Assembly: GCF_024220585.1 (NCBI RefSeq)
Contig: NZ_JAMXKF010000004.1
Coordinates: 62,001-126,000 of the forward strand
Source: Dyadobacter diqingensis
GTDB taxonomy: Bacteria; Bacteroidota; Bacteroidia; Cytophagales; Spirosomataceae
DNA: 64,000 nucleotides
Direction: 5' to 3'
Shown: positions 45,301-53,828 of the stretch, piece after piece
How the letters are laid out: every line of letters begins with the position of its first letter
Numbering within the stretch: position 1 is the stretch's first letter
Made by a program: the position numbers and the translations under genes
The notes under the pieces: model-generated
The model's input: the letters and a program-made list of their open reading frames with translations, nothing else
What the model was told of the DNA's origin: nothing
Databases searched by the model: none

Positions 45301-47745
45301 ACTGCCGGCCGTCTGCGGAGTTTTGTTAATTCGGGTATGGCATATTCGGGCAACAGAGCACTGACGCTGGACACAGACCGGTTTTTCCCAAGTGAAAATA
45401 CCAATTTCCTTTACGGAACTTTCAATTTGTCAAACTACACGTTAGCCGACGATATCCGCCTGGTTTTTAGGTATAAAAACCATGGACAAACGAATCATGC
45501 CGACAACAAGGTTTGGATAAGGGGTAGTTATGCCGATAACTGGATTTTGGTCTATGATCTGTTTGCGAATCAGAATTCAGCCAGCCAGGGTTATAAACTT
45601 TCTAACAGCATTGAACTGGCCAATATTCTTTCCGATCAGGGACAAACCTTGTCAAAAAGTACTCAGGTCCGATGGGGACAGCATGGTAAAAGAATTACGG
45701 CGGATGTATCGAGCGGGGCAGGATATACTTTCGATGACATCCAGCTTAGAATTGAAACGGATGACATTCAAATGCTAAGCCTGAATAGTATAACGGCGGC
45801 CAGTTGTGGGCTGGGCAGTTTACACCCTGTCACGGTGACTATCCGCAATAGTTCAGACCGCGTGATTAGTAATGTTCCCGTGAGTTATAAACTGGGAGCT
45901 GGCAACGAAGTGAGTGAAATAATCCCGGTGATTAATGGCAGACAGACAATTCAGTACACATTTAATGCAAAACTGAATCTGGCGGCTTTTGGGGAATACT
46001 ATATCAAGGTTTGGTCGACGCTGTCTACCGATACTTATGCCGACAATAATATGGTCGACCTTACTTTCTATAACAATGCCCTGGTGAGTACTTTCCCGCA
46101 TCTTGAAAACTTTGAGAATAACAATGGTGGCTGGCACAGTGGCGGAGCGAGTAAGTCATGGTCGTACGGGACGCCAGCTTCGGTCAAAATTAACCGGGCT
46201 GCAAGTGGAACCAAGGCTTGGAAAACGAATTTGAATGGAAATTACAACAACCAGGAAAATTCTTATTTGTATTCTCCTTGTTACAACATCAGCGGTATGA
46301 CTAATCCGACATTAAGTCTTAGTTTGGCACTGGACATCGAATTTTGCGGTAATGAGGATTGCGATCTGGCTTATCTCGAATATTCTATTGATGGAAATGT
46401 CTGGACCCGGCTTGGTTCCAAAGGACAGGGAACAAATTGGTATAATAAAACCACAACCGATAAACAGGCATGGAGTGTACAGGATTATACAAGATGGCAC
46501 GTAGGGACAATCCCGCTACCTGTTACAAACGGAAATATCCGTCTGCGATTTGTGATGCTTGCTGATCCCGGAACGACGCGGGAGGGGATAGCCATCGATG
46601 ACATTCATATTTACAATAACAATTCAGGGATTTATGACGAAAGCACCACATTGTCACCCGTTTCGCAACAGCCGGCGAGTCCTTCCGGATGGATCGATTT
46701 TAAGCAAAATGGAAAACTCGTAGCATCGGTAAATCCCAACGGGCAAACGATTGGAGCCACAAGTGTGCAGGCTTATATCAATGGCGGAGCCATTCGTGAC
46801 GACGGGAAACAATATTATCTTGACCGCAACATAACCATAAAGCCAACGAATGCAACGCTTGCTGCCAACGCAACGGTTCGTATCTATTTCCTGGATACGG
46901 AAGTAGAAAAACTGATCAGCGCAGCTACATGCGTGGCTTGTCCAAAAGTGAAAACTGCGTTTGAGCTTGGCGTTTTCAAATATACGGACGCGGACAAGAG
47001 TAAGGAGGATGGCAGTTTGACCAATAATCAGGCCGGGATATGGAAGTATATCACTTCTTCGGGTACTGTGAAAGTTCCGTTTGATAAGGGTTATTATGCT
47101 GAAATAGGAGTGAAGGATTTCTCGGAATTCTGGTTTTCCAATGGCGATAATAGTAATCCGCTTCCTGTGGATCTGGTCAGCTTCAATGTAAGTAAAAAGA
47201 CGGGTACTGAAAATTCAGATGAGGTGATCGCGCAATGGGTGACGACTTCGGAAATTAATGCCGACCGTTTTGAAGTGGAGCGTGCAGATGGGGCGGAGGA
47301 TCTAAAACTCAAACGATTTAAAAAACTTGGAGAGGTTATGGCCGCAGGTGATTCAAAGTTTAAAAATGAATACCTTTTTACGGATCAGGAATCTCCAAAG
47401 TCAGGCGATTATTACTATCGTTTGAAAATGCTGGACCGGGACGAAAGCTTCAAATATTCATCGGTCAGAGCCGTTTCGTTTGATCCGAATGCTGATTGGA
47501 GAACGTATCCGAACCCTTCTGCCGGCAGTTTTCAAATACAATATCAGGCGGGAGCAGGCATGCAGATGGCCATCAAAGCATATGATCTGACGGGAAATCT
47601 TGTCTATAACCAATCCCTTACGGCAAACGGAAAAAGACAGCAGCATCGGATGGATTTGTCCGGGTCTGAGTTTTCTGCCGGCTTATATATCGTGGAGGTT
47701 ACTTCAAGCGATCAGAAGAAAGTTTTCCGTATCGTCAAATTGTAG
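42361..47745 (+). CDS. Giant secreted subtilase (S8) with type IX secretion sorting domain
   Basis: About 1794 residues from the ATG at 42361; a TTG 30 nt earlier is rejected because the signal peptide (KIILLCVILSFSAVAQ) fits the ATG. The subtilisin-like triad is Asp248 (GVGDES), His273 (GTHGVHVMG) and Ser446 (STGTSMASP). After the protease come a jelly-roll-like region, a fibronectin III-like domain (about 740-820), CARDB-like adhesion repeats and two MAM/lectin-like sandwiches (LENFENNNGGW). The last 80 residues are a type A Por sorting domain (YPNPSAGSF, ending VFRIVKL), which sends the protein through the type IX machinery. No such machinery genes are in the window. Confidence 0.92.
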   Translation: MKSAIHLKIILLCVILSFSAVAQDAKKYLLQLKSGSFVPERNVSVNKIKDLNRRLIPFNKKSFVIIQFEKNPSETERQTLKKDGIELLDYVPNNAYTATVTGSLNETLLQKSGARAVVFPSVAQKMQTSLANGTIPAHAKKVAGYVDLWVNFPRSFTAVEVLTALKNDHYEVLSDVYKDYQVLEIRVEESRLNDLAELPFIQYIQPIPKEDRPVNNHSTVNGRANILNSSFGTGRNLRGEGVVVGVGDESNPLQHIDFSNRVINRAAIDSGTHGVHVMGTLAGAGIVSEKYAGYAPKAKIVAQLYSNILAYAPVYVQDFGMVITNNSYGNNVADCSTFGEYDLNSYILDQQAFQLPYLQHVFAAGNSGAMNCAPFSAGFGSVVGGYQAAKNVITVGNTTMDGAIWSSSSKGPVSDGRIKPEISAQGTQVLSTYAKNNLYINSTGTSMASPAIAGGLALLYQQYRKLHGQSNPKNGLMKAILCNGTTDLGNDGPDYQYGFGWMNLLRSVKMIENNSYLTGSATQGINNLHEIEVPPGTAKLKIMLYWNDPAASIFAAKTLVNDLDLEVKNPLNQKILPQLLDPAPANVGKPALTGADHINNMEQVIINDPGAGTYKLYVNGTDIAQNPQQEYFLVYDVIPVSTELTYPVGKERFKPGDDIYVSWESYGNTSSNFTVQYSTNNGATWSNVLGNPVTSNHLLRWVIPDVVTDKVKVKIIQSGTGLEVISEAFTILPPPVFKISDVQCEGYIALDWQPVTGATDYEVMLLQGDEMVSAGTTTSNSFVIPGMSKDSLYWFSVRARLNNNPGPRAAALSRKPDSGTCAGSISDNDLKLEAIVSPISSGRQFTSTALSDHTPVTIRVRNLDDQATSGNVAVSYSVNGSLKKSLSVPLSIAANSFTDYIFPDDQDLSAPGSYVISATVNKAGDVVVKNNTLSRIFKQLPNNPVAMPFVDNLESASDQSFVVGQVGLDNADRYDFTNSSTAGRLRSFVNSGMAYSGNRALTLDTDRFFPSENTNFLYGTFNLSNYTLADDIRLVFRYKNHGQTNHADNKVWIRGSYADNWILVYDLFANQNSASQGYKLSNSIELANILSDQGQTLSKSTQVRWGQHGKRITADVSSGAGYTFDDIQLRIETDDIQMLSLNSITAASCGLGSLHPVTVTIRNSSDRVISNVPVSYKLGAGNEVSEIIPVINGRQTIQYTFNAKLNLAAFGEYYIKVWSTLSTDTYADNNMVDLTFYNNALVSTFPHLENFENNNGGWHSGGASKSWSYGTPASVKINRAASGTKAWKTNLNGNYNNQENSYLYSPCYNISGMTNPTLSLSLALDIEFCGNEDCDLAYLEYSIDGNVWTRLGSKGQGTNWYNKTTTDKQAWSVQDYTRWHVGTIPLPVTNGNIRLRFVMLADPGTTREGIAIDDIHIYNNNSGIYDESTTLSPVSQQPASPSGWIDFKQNGKLVASVNPNGQTIGATSVQAYINGGAIRDDGKQYYLDRNITIKPTNATLAANATVRIYFLDTEVEKLISAATCVACPKVKTAFELGVFKYTDADKSKEDGSLTNNQAGIWKYITSSGTVKVPFDKGYYAEIGVKDFSEFWFSNGDNSNPLPVDLVSFNVSKKTGTENSDEVIAQWVTTSEINADRFEVERADGAEDLKLKRFKKLGEVMAAGDSKFKNEYLFTDQESPKSGDYYYRLKMLDRDESFKYSSVRAVSFDPNADWRTYPNPSAGSFQIQYQAGAGMQMAIKAYDLTGNLVYNQSLTANGKRQQHRMDLSGSEFSAGLYIVEVTSSDQKKVFRIVKL

Positions 47746-47935
47746 TTTTTAAATAATTCTGTTTCAAATATTTAAGCTCAACTTTGTGTTTTTTAAAGTT
47801 AAGGCCGTCGGTAAATCCGGATGCGCCTGAGAAAGACTTTGTGATTTATGTAATAAAAACATCTTATTTTTCCACGAAACGACATTTCTATGCGTACAGA
47901 CCTAAAAACATTCGAGTAAATAAAATTAAAAATTT

Positions 47936-48571
47936 ATGAAAAAGTTATTAGGCCTGTCCGCTTTGTTTTTGTTAACTTTCTTATTTTCTGAAAAAGCCTC
48001 AGCCCAATCATCCCTAACTTTACTTGGCACTTACGGGAGTACAAATCAGAATGATATTTCAAAGGGTATCTTCGGTGGAGGAGCGCAGTATCGTTACTTC
48101 ATAAAACCAAATATTGCAGTAGGTTTATCGGCAAAATATCTTGTTGAAAATCTTAATCATGAACTATCTTTAAAGACACTCAGAGGCCGGGCGACAAACG
48201 TTCCTGTCAATCTGATGGCTGAATATTATTTCAAAACAAAAGGAATACAGCCTTATGCGGGTTTGGAAGCAGGGCTCAACATTCAAAAAATTGAAGGGTA
48301 TAATATCATCATTGATAAATCGGCCGTAAAGCCTGGCATTGCGCCGAAAGTCGGAGTCGTGCTGCCACTTGGAAGAAGACTGGGTTTTATGGTTGAAGCA
48401 GCTTATAATATCACACTGGGTTCGGATAATTCGGTGCACATGGACCCAACAAAGCCAGACAATGATCTTTATCTATTAAAAAACAGTAAGCAATCGGTAA
48501 CTGTGACTGGCGGAATCCGTTATATTTTCGGAAAAGTTCCTAAGAAACCCGAAGTAACACCTGAGCCATAA
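47936..48571 (+). CDS. Outer-membrane beta-barrel protein
   Basis: 211 residues with signal MKKLLGLSALFLLTFLFSEKASAQ. The remainder alternates strand-like residues and turns (YRYFIKPNIAVGLSAKYLVE, PYAGLEAGLNIQKIEG, GFMVEAAYNITLG, VTVTGGIRYIFG), as in an eight-stranded OmpX/OmpW-like or PF13505-type barrel. The last strand ends in F followed by a short Pro/Lys tail. Transport or adhesion role unknown. Confidence 0.85.
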   Translation: MKKLLGLSALFLLTFLFSEKASAQSSLTLLGTYGSTNQNDISKGIFGGGAQYRYFIKPNIAVGLSAKYLVENLNHELSLKTLRGRATNVPVNLMAEYYFKTKGIQPYAGLEAGLNIQKIEGYNIIIDKSAVKPGIAPKVGVVLPLGRRLGFMVEAAYNITLGSDNSVHMDPTKPDNDLYLLKNSKQSVTVTGGIRYIFGKVPKKPEVTPEP

Positions 48572-48598
48572 CAAGAAATAGATTACACATTTAATTTT

Positions 48599-48637
48599 AA
48601 ATCATCGGCTTAGCGGTTGATGATTTTCTTTTTTGCC
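48599..48637 (+). terminator. Intrinsic terminator after the beta-barrel gene
   Basis: An 8-bp stem (AAATCATC with GATGATTT), 12-nt loop, then a T-rich tail (TTCTTTTTT) 30-60 nt after the stop. Confidence 0.6.
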
Positions 48638-48681
48638 GTACTTTCGGAAGACGTTAGTCCTGCCATTAAAAGTTTGATTTT

Positions 48682-49059
48682 ATGTTTGATACGACCAGTC
48701 AGTTACTTTCAATAAGACCCGCTGTTGAAACCCAGCCTGCGGTTAACACTGCGGAAAAATTTCAGAATGATACACTTCGTCCGGTATTAAAACTACTGAA
48801 TGATAACCTGGTGCGTGTGTTCAGGCATTATGTCTTGCAAAGAAAAAGCAACTTCTTTGAATTAAATCTGACCGATCAGAAACTGTATATCACCGATGTC
48901 TTAAAAAAGGACCAGAAATTCAACAGTTTGGTTAAAGGAATGGTGATCGGGCATTTTACGGAGTACGAGTGGAATGAATACGTTGGCCAGGAACAGGAGA
49001 TAAATCGCCGTATTTCAAATCTGATTGAGCAGCGGATCGTGAGTAATCTATCCAGCTGA
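48682..49059 (+). CDS. Small conserved cytoplasmic protein of unknown function
   Basis: 125 residues, no signal or membrane segment. Alpha-helical with charged repeats: EKFQNDTLRPVLKLLNDNLV, HYVLQRKSNFF, FNSLVKGMVIGHFTEYEW, RRISNLIEQRIV. I recognise this layout from short Bacteroidota proteins that are often labelled glyoxalase, but no glyoxalase metal motif is visible, so that label is not supported. Neighbours give no clue. Confidence 0.7.
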   Translation: MFDTTSQLLSIRPAVETQPAVNTAEKFQNDTLRPVLKLLNDNLVRVFRHYVLQRKSNFFELNLTDQKLYITDVLKKDQKFNSLVKGMVIGHFTEYEWNEYVGQEQEINRRISNLIEQRIVSNLSS

Positions 49060-49441
49060 ATTTTACTGACAGACATCCACTTATCGCTGCTTTTTAAGAT
49101 TTTTTTAAAATATTCCTGAAATTCTAATAAAAAAATAATAACGAGGTCATCGTGACTTAGCAATTGCCAGTTTTTTAAGTCTGATATTTGCAGTCAAATT
49201 ATTGATGATTTAAATAGCTGTAATTCAAAAAGATAAATAGATTGTTTCGGTTGGTGCTTAAAAATATGGCAGTAAAACGTTTTTCTAAATTTGTGACCAT
49301 AAATTTATCACGGTTACAAAAAGTAAAAGAGACACCTGTTTTAATAGAAAATGGTCAAATGAAGGTTGGTGGTTTAGGAAACTATTTTTAAATTCACCTA
49401 GTTTTTATTTAGTCTAAGAACTATATAGCCCTAACTATGAT
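49060..49441. other. Gap with a possible small gene
   Basis: 382 bp, A/T-rich. It contains a 41-codon plus-strand frame (49266-49391) described separately and otherwise nothing recognisable. Confidence 0.4.
49266..49391 (+). CDS. Possible 41-residue basic protein
   Basis: The ATG at 49266 opens a frame reading MAVKRFSKFVTINLSRLQKV, then a tail ending QMKVGGLGNYF. The composition (Lys/Arg-rich amphipathic start, then a Gly-rich tail) is protein-like, and the frame sits in an otherwise empty gap. No ribosome site or similarity is recognised, so chance remains possible. Confidence 0.35.
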   Translation: MAVKRFSKFVTINLSRLQKVKETPVLIENGQMKVGGLGNYF

Positions 49442-49804
49442 ATGAGTACCTTACATATTAAACGTATTTATGAACCAAAAAATGAGGCAGACGGCTTCAG
49501 GATACTTGTGGATCGTTTATGGCCTCGCGGATTAAAAAGAGAAGAGGCATGTGTTGACGAATGGCTTAAAGGTGTGGCGCCGTCAACGGATTTGAGGAAA
49601 TGGTTTAACCATGACCCTGAAAAGTGGGAAGAATTCAGGCAGGACTACACTTTCGAGTTAAGGCATTGCATGTCATCAGTTCACGATCTGGTTGACAGGA
49701 TTAAAAAACACAAGACGGTTACCTTACTTTATGCTGCCAATGACGAACAATATAACCACGTTGTTGTGCTTGAAAAATTTATCAATAATTTGTTAGAGTC
49801 CTGA
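49442..49804 (+). CDS. DUF488-family protein (YeaO-like)
   Basis: 120 residues. The conserved core IKRIYEPKNEADGFRILVDR, the LWPRGLKREEACVDEWLKGVAPS block, the LRKWFNHDPEKWEEF segment and the YAANDEQYNH C-terminal motif are all those of the DUF488/YeaO family. Biochemical role unknown. A terminator hairpin follows. Confidence 0.9.
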   Translation: MSTLHIKRIYEPKNEADGFRILVDRLWPRGLKREEACVDEWLKGVAPSTDLRKWFNHDPEKWEEFRQDYTFELRHCMSSVHDLVDRIKKHKTVTLLYAANDEQYNHVVVLEKFINNLLES

Positions 49805-49874
49805 GATTTGTCGGGGATTGATTAGGACTAAAATTGCGATACAGATTTAAGATTAGTTTAATTTACATTAAGTA

Positions 49875-49916
49875 AGCCGTTGCAACGTTATTTTTTGCAA
49901 CGGTTTTCTTTTTTAT
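49875..49916 (+). terminator. Intrinsic terminator after the DUF488 gene
   Basis: The arms CCGTTGCAA and TTGCAACGG close on a loop of A/T-rich bases and are followed by TTTTCTTTTTT. The right arm overlaps the last codons of the transposase remnant, so the hairpin may belong to the insertion sequence end. Confidence 0.75.
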
Positions 49917-50509
49917 AGGTGCGTATTTTAATGTCTTTTTGTTTGTGCATTTGATCAGATGTCAACATAAAACATGAATAATGAGGCCGTAAGGAATAGT
50001 AGGTTTCGATACAGTCCCTGACAAGCCTTTTCATATCAACTTGAAATTGTTCAAGCATGAATTCGTCTTTGAAAATCAGACCTGTCCTGGCCGTAGAATT
50101 GGTAGGCCTTCGATCAGATTTTTATGTTTACGGAACCGGTGATGCGAATCGGTAGTCACATGGTAACTTTGCTTGGGATAAATGTATAAGTGGTTGGCAT
50201 TCCATATCGAAAATAACTTATCTCGTCCGACAACAAGTTCTGTTAAGCACTCTCGTAAAAGATAATAGAGCTTTCTGGTTCCTATCCGTGACATTTTTAG
50301 GACCAGGTTATTGACTTTCAAAGCAGTTTGCTGATGCTTCGTTTTCGAACTCTTTTGCGATAATACATCTGTCTGCTAACGCTGAGTAATCTGCAGGTAG
50401 AAACTAGTGTTTCTTTTTGTTCTGATCCGGTAAATCGCCTGGGGGAGTAGTTTTTTCTTAGCGGAATTTTGTACCGCGCGGGCGGCCCCGTCCTTTTACA
50501 CCAGATCAA
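49888..50509 (-). pseudogene. IS3-family transposase OrfB, frameshifted, DDE core deleted
   Basis: Three fragments in different frames. 50318-50509 gives the OrfA tail and OrfB start (YKIPLRKNYSPRR, then STCRLLSVSRQMYYRKR). 50076-50321 gives MSRIGTRKLYYLLRECLTEL, DKLFSIWNANHLYIYPKQSY and HRFRKHKNLIEGLPILRPGQ. 49888-50076 gives the C-terminus (KDEFMLEQFQVDMKRLVRD, then YYSLRPHYSCFMLTSDQMH). The order matches Bacteroidota IS3 OrfB, but the whole integrase core between the last two pieces is absent. It cannot be active. Confidence 0.8.
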
Positions 50510-50795
50510 TCACTATGTCAAATATGATCGCTTTCTTGCCTGATTTCTCGACCTGCTTTTCCAAAAAAGCCTTTTGCTTCTCTAAGAGCTTCACCTTTTA
50601 CTCTAACTCTAAAATTTTTTGTTCGGGAGTTTTAGGCATATTCGAGGGCGTTTGATTTTTTCAATCAAATTTATGGTATTTACCTAACCAAATCGTAACG
50701 GTTGTAGGATTTTGTATACCATACTTCCGAGCAGTTGCTCCAATTGACAGTTCCCCACGTTCAACCTCTTTCCCAACTTCTAATTTAAAAGACAT
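50510..50795 (-). pseudogene. IS3-family OrfA with two internal stops
   Basis: From the ATG at 50795 the frame reads MSFKLEVGKEVERGELSIGA, then TARKYGIQNPTTVTIWLGKY, a TGA where Trp is expected after HKFD, NQTPSNMPKTPEQKILELE, a TAA where Gln is expected, and KVKLLEKQKAFLEKQVEKSG. This is the helix-turn-helix and leucine-zipper part of an IS3 OrfA. Each stop is one base from the expected codon. Confidence 0.75.
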
Positions 50796-50840
50796 CGAAT
50801 AGTCTTTTTATATTATTTTAACATAATTGTTTTTAGTACC

Positions 50841-51157
50841 TTCTTGCATAGCTATACAGTTTGAGTTTCGCTATTTCCGGACGAGACAATGTCCGAAGCA
50901 CTGGAAAACCGCTAGAAGGATTCTTTCAATGACAATCAAGTGCATGCTTTTTTGGTGATATGTGGCGTTGACGCACATTTTTTCTCCGAGTACATGGAAT
51001 TTACGATACAAGCCGTTTTTGCTGAAAAAACGATCATCTCTTTCTTTACAGTATCGAAGATCACCAGCACTGTTTTAGCTATTGATTTTCCACCTGAATA
51101 AGCATTTCAAAATCCTTATGCCCATTTTTGATTTTGATCTGATTATTCCTTTTAATC
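50841..51157. other. Unassigned stretch between two decayed genes
   Basis: 317 bp. Short frames on both strands are interrupted by stops and none is recognisable. It reads as degraded sequence between the insertion sequence remnant and the receptor pseudogene. Confidence 0.4.
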
Positions 51158-51783
51158 ATGAATAGACTTCTATTTATATGCTTGCTGGCATTTACACATT
51201 TTTGTGCTGATGCGCACCACGGAAATCTTTCCGGTGTAATCTACGATCGCTAGTGGTTTACCTCTTGATGGGGAAGTGTTCAGATTTCTGGTTTGAACAA
51301 AGCGACATTTACCAATGAACTGGGCCAGTTCAGGTTTGATAATCTGGTTGCCGCTGAGTATAAAATCGAGCTTTTCCATTTGGGTTTTCAATCACAAATC
51401 CTGCGTCAGATCGTGCAGGATGATCAGACGGCCTTCGTGAAAATTGAGCTTATAGCCCTGGAGGTTTCGCTCAGCGTGGTGGTTGTTTCTTCAGTTCGTG
51501 CAAACGACCAGCAGCTGATCGGCAATCTTGATATTAAACTCGGTCCGATAACGAATTCACAGGAAATACTGCGTATGGTGCCTGGGTTATTTATAGGCCA
51601 GCACGCAGGGGGAGGGAGGGCAGAACAGATATTTCTACGTGGATTTGACCTGGACATGGAACCGACATCCGGCCTACGGTAGACGGAATGCCGGTAAATA
51701 TGGTTTCACCTGCACACGGTCAGGGTTATGCCGAGCTGTATTTTGTAATTCCTGAACCCTATCATTATTTCGAATTTCTTTAA
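51158..51783 (+). pseudogene. TonB-dependent receptor pseudogene, N-terminal part only
   Basis: The ATG at 51158 opens a signal peptide (MNRLLFICLLAFTHFCADA) and the start of a CarboxypepD_reg domain, then hits a TAG at 51251. The domain continues in other frames (SGLPLDG, then SVQISGLNKATFTNELGQFR). Residues of the plug follow (ILRMVPGLFIGQHAGGGRAE, QIFLRGFD), and after another frameshift HGTDIRPTVDGMPVNMVSPA and HGQGYAELYFVIPE. The frame ends at 51783 with nothing of the 600-residue barrel. At least three lesions plus 3-prime loss make it dead. The plug motifs are those of a receptor group I associate with metal-related loci, which is only a recollection. Confidence 0.8.
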
Positions 51784-52269
51784 AAAGTTACATTGTTACT
51801 TTTACTATTCGGTCGTTGTATTGATGTTCTCTTTTTTCGCGATCCTCTCACGAATCAGAGATAATGGTGGAAAAAATGAGATGGTCTAATTCTACCGCCT
51901 CAATTCTGCATATTATAAAACACGACTGATCTGCTCGTAATGTTTCTGGCTTGGCATCAGGATGATATTTGAAGATAAACTGGAAAATAATCTTGCTGGT
52001 AAAACGTAACCGAAAATCGAACCAACCACAAATGCAACCAACAGGATGTATACGAATCTCAGCCTCATTTATCGGAAGTTATTGCTTTGATTATTAGTTA
52101 ATTGCAAATAATTATTTTGGTGGCGATTGCAGCGCTAATTTATATCATTTACGCTTCAACACATTTTGGCTTTAGTGCCTGGGGATTCCTTCCTGACACA
52201 TACTCCACTGCTGTTGTTGTCCCATATTTTAAGTTTCATCTGCTTATGTCAGTTGAATAAGCTGTCCGG
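51784..52269. other. Degraded stretch with two short reading frames
   Basis: 486 bp between the receptor pseudogene and the tannase gene. A 51-codon minus-strand frame (51913-52068) and a 52-codon plus-strand frame (52102-52260, TTG start, one membrane helix LQIIILVAIAALIYIIYAST) are the only open stretches. Both look like membrane-protein pieces and neither is recognised. Confidence 0.4.
51913..52068 (-). CDS. Possible 51-residue single-helix membrane peptide or gene fragment
   Basis: The ATG at 52068 gives MRLRFVYILLVAFVVGSIFG, YVLPARLFSSLSSNI and a short polar tail ending YEQISRVL. The positive-inside start and 20-residue hydrophobic run are those of a membrane anchor. The setting among pseudogenes makes an N-terminal fragment as likely as a real small protein. 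Confidence 0.3.
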   Translation of the reverse strand: MRLRFVYILLVAFVVGSIFGYVLPARLFSSLSSNIILMPSQKHYEQISRVL

Positions 52270-53784
52270 CTACTTGCAAATACTATCAGCCCATGTAAAC
52301 AGCTCATCAAGGTCATAATCTCCGCTGTGAGGCTTGTCCCAAGGTAATTCGAGGTTTACGTCTTTCCCGTTATTTAGAAGATAAGTACCCAAAATAACGG
52401 AGATAGCCAGACCGGTATCTTTGTCTTTTGAGCCATGACGGATTCGCCAATGTGCCGCAGTTTTTGTTGCGGAGGCACCAATATAATTCATCGGGTTCAT
52501 CATTTTTATTTCAAGTTGGTTGGCTTTTGTAGCACCTGCGACAGTTGAGTTTTTGACCCCAAAATCAGTAAAATGTTGTTTGTCGATTTGAGATGTTCCA
52601 AATAACTGATTTTCTGGAGTCGAAACATCCAGAGCATCAAATGCAGGCGGCGTTTTCTGACGTTCCATATAGTTAAGGTAAGCTGCGAAGTCGATATCAG
52701 TCACCTTACCATTGTCTATTTTGAGCCAGATTTGTTTGGTCAGATCTGTACCCTGGTTTAGCGCTTTTTGCGCAGAAGCAATTACATAAGATTTAATCAA
52801 TTCTTTAAAATTTCCATTACCCGACGGATCGAGGGTTAAAACTTTGCCTGTTTTATCTTTTAGTTTCAAACTATTAAGGTAGGCAGGAAACAATGTTTTA
52901 AGCTCTGATGAAACTTTAATCTGCTGTTCACTGAGGGTATTCTGTGTAGGAGAATTGGTAGCATCCGGTCCAAACCTTCTGTTTTGATAGGTATTGATCC
53001 CGTTAAATTGCCACTCGTAGGCCATATCGGCATGATCAAGATTGGTTATTGGGCAGTAAGCGGAAACTCCAAAAATTTCGTCACTTGCCGGTGCTGCGCC
53101 CAAGGCCGATAAATAAGGTTCATAGTCGGAATTGTCACCATTTGCGCCCAATAACGACGACATCGCCCCGCCGGCACTCGTACCGTTGGATATAATTTTC
53201 TGAGCATCACCCGGCATTTTTTGATCGTTAAATTTCAGATAGCGGATCGCTGCTTTTAAGTCCACAATAGCAGCAGGTGCCTTTCCGGTATTTGTTGTTC
53301 GGCCACGAGCCCCGGCTGAAGCCACTACATATCCTTTTGACATAGCTACTACCACAGCAGATTGTTTTTTACCAGCTCCCATCACCCCGCCATCCGAGGT
53401 CCCCTGCGGACGATTTGCCATAAGCGGCATTCCCCCCATCGGATTATTGCCTGTGGTCGCAGGTTTGGCTGGCATATATCCACCGATCTGGTTAGGGAAG
53501 AAAATAGGAGCGGTTTCTGCTGTGTAGCCATTCACGGCCCCTCCCTCATAATAAGTTTCCGGAATATAGATATTCATGATTTGCCTGGAAGTATCAACCG
53601 GATTTTTTACATACACAATCTTTTCAAATGCCCTTACTTTGAACGTTTTGCCGTCGAGGGTAAGTGTTTGTGTTTGATAATGCTGCGGATTAAACTCTAA
53701 ATTGTACTCCGTTTTCTTCTGTGCAAATAAATTGCCGGAAAGACAGATAAATGCAGCTACTGCGCCTGTTCGTATTGTCATCAT
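52270..53784 (-). CDS. Secreted tannase/feruloyl-esterase-like alpha/beta hydrolase (subtype B tannase)
   Basis: 504 residues with a signal peptide ending GNLFAQ; the first of two adjacent Met codons is used. The nucleophile is Ser203 in SNGTSAGGAMSS. The segments IMNIYIPETYYEGG, APIFFPNQIGGYMPAKP and GYVVASAGARGRTTNTGKAP precede it, and the C-terminal HWRIRHGSKDKDTGLAIS and WDKPHSGDYDLDELF carry the Asp and His candidates, as in bacterial tannases. It would cleave gallate or related phenolic esters outside the cytoplasm. It shares a strand with the MFS gene 44 nt upstream. Confidence 0.85.
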   Translation of the reverse strand: MMTIRTGAVAAFICLSGNLFAQKKTEYNLEFNPQHYQTQTLTLDGKTFKVRAFEKIVYVKNPVDTSRQIMNIYIPETYYEGGAVNGYTAETAPIFFPNQIGGYMPAKPATTGNNPMGGMPLMANRPQGTSDGGVMGAGKKQSAVVVAMSKGYVVASAGARGRTTNTGKAPAAIVDLKAAIRYLKFNDQKMPGDAQKIISNGTSAGGAMSSLLGANGDNSDYEPYLSALGAAPASDEIFGVSAYCPITNLDHADMAYEWQFNGINTYQNRRFGPDATNSPTQNTLSEQQIKVSSELKTLFPAYLNSLKLKDKTGKVLTLDPSGNGNFKELIKSYVIASAQKALNQGTDLTKQIWLKIDNGKVTDIDFAAYLNYMERQKTPPAFDALDVSTPENQLFGTSQIDKQHFTDFGVKNSTVAGATKANQLEIKMMNPMNYIGASATKTAAHWRIRHGSKDKDTGLAISVILGTYLLNNGKDVNLELPWDKPHSGDYDLDELFTWADSICK

Positions 53785-53828
53785 TTGATTATTTATTGTT
53801 ATGAATGTAACCTTTTAGTTTGACTTCT

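Larger units (their letters stand above)
49825..50840 (-). mobile_element. Remnant of an IS3-family insertion sequence, catalytic core deleted
   Basis: About 1.0 kb, against roughly 1.3 kb for intact relatives. The minus strand carries OrfA with two nonsense codons and OrfB in three frame segments. The segment ending LRPGQV at 50076-50084 jumps directly to KDEFMLEQF, so about 110 residues that should hold the DDE catalytic triad are missing. Possible imperfect terminal repeats are GGACTAAAATT near 49825 and GTTTTTAGTACC near 50829. The bounds are approximate, and no target duplication was established. Confidence 0.7.

Noticed and set aside
48682..49059. Glyoxalase label for the 125-residue protein
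   Set aside because: No glyoxalase metal ligands or fold motifs are visible; the length is also short.
50841..51157. Plus-strand frame with hydrophobic runs between the two pseudogenes
   Set aside because: Interrupted by several stops and not similar to any family I know.
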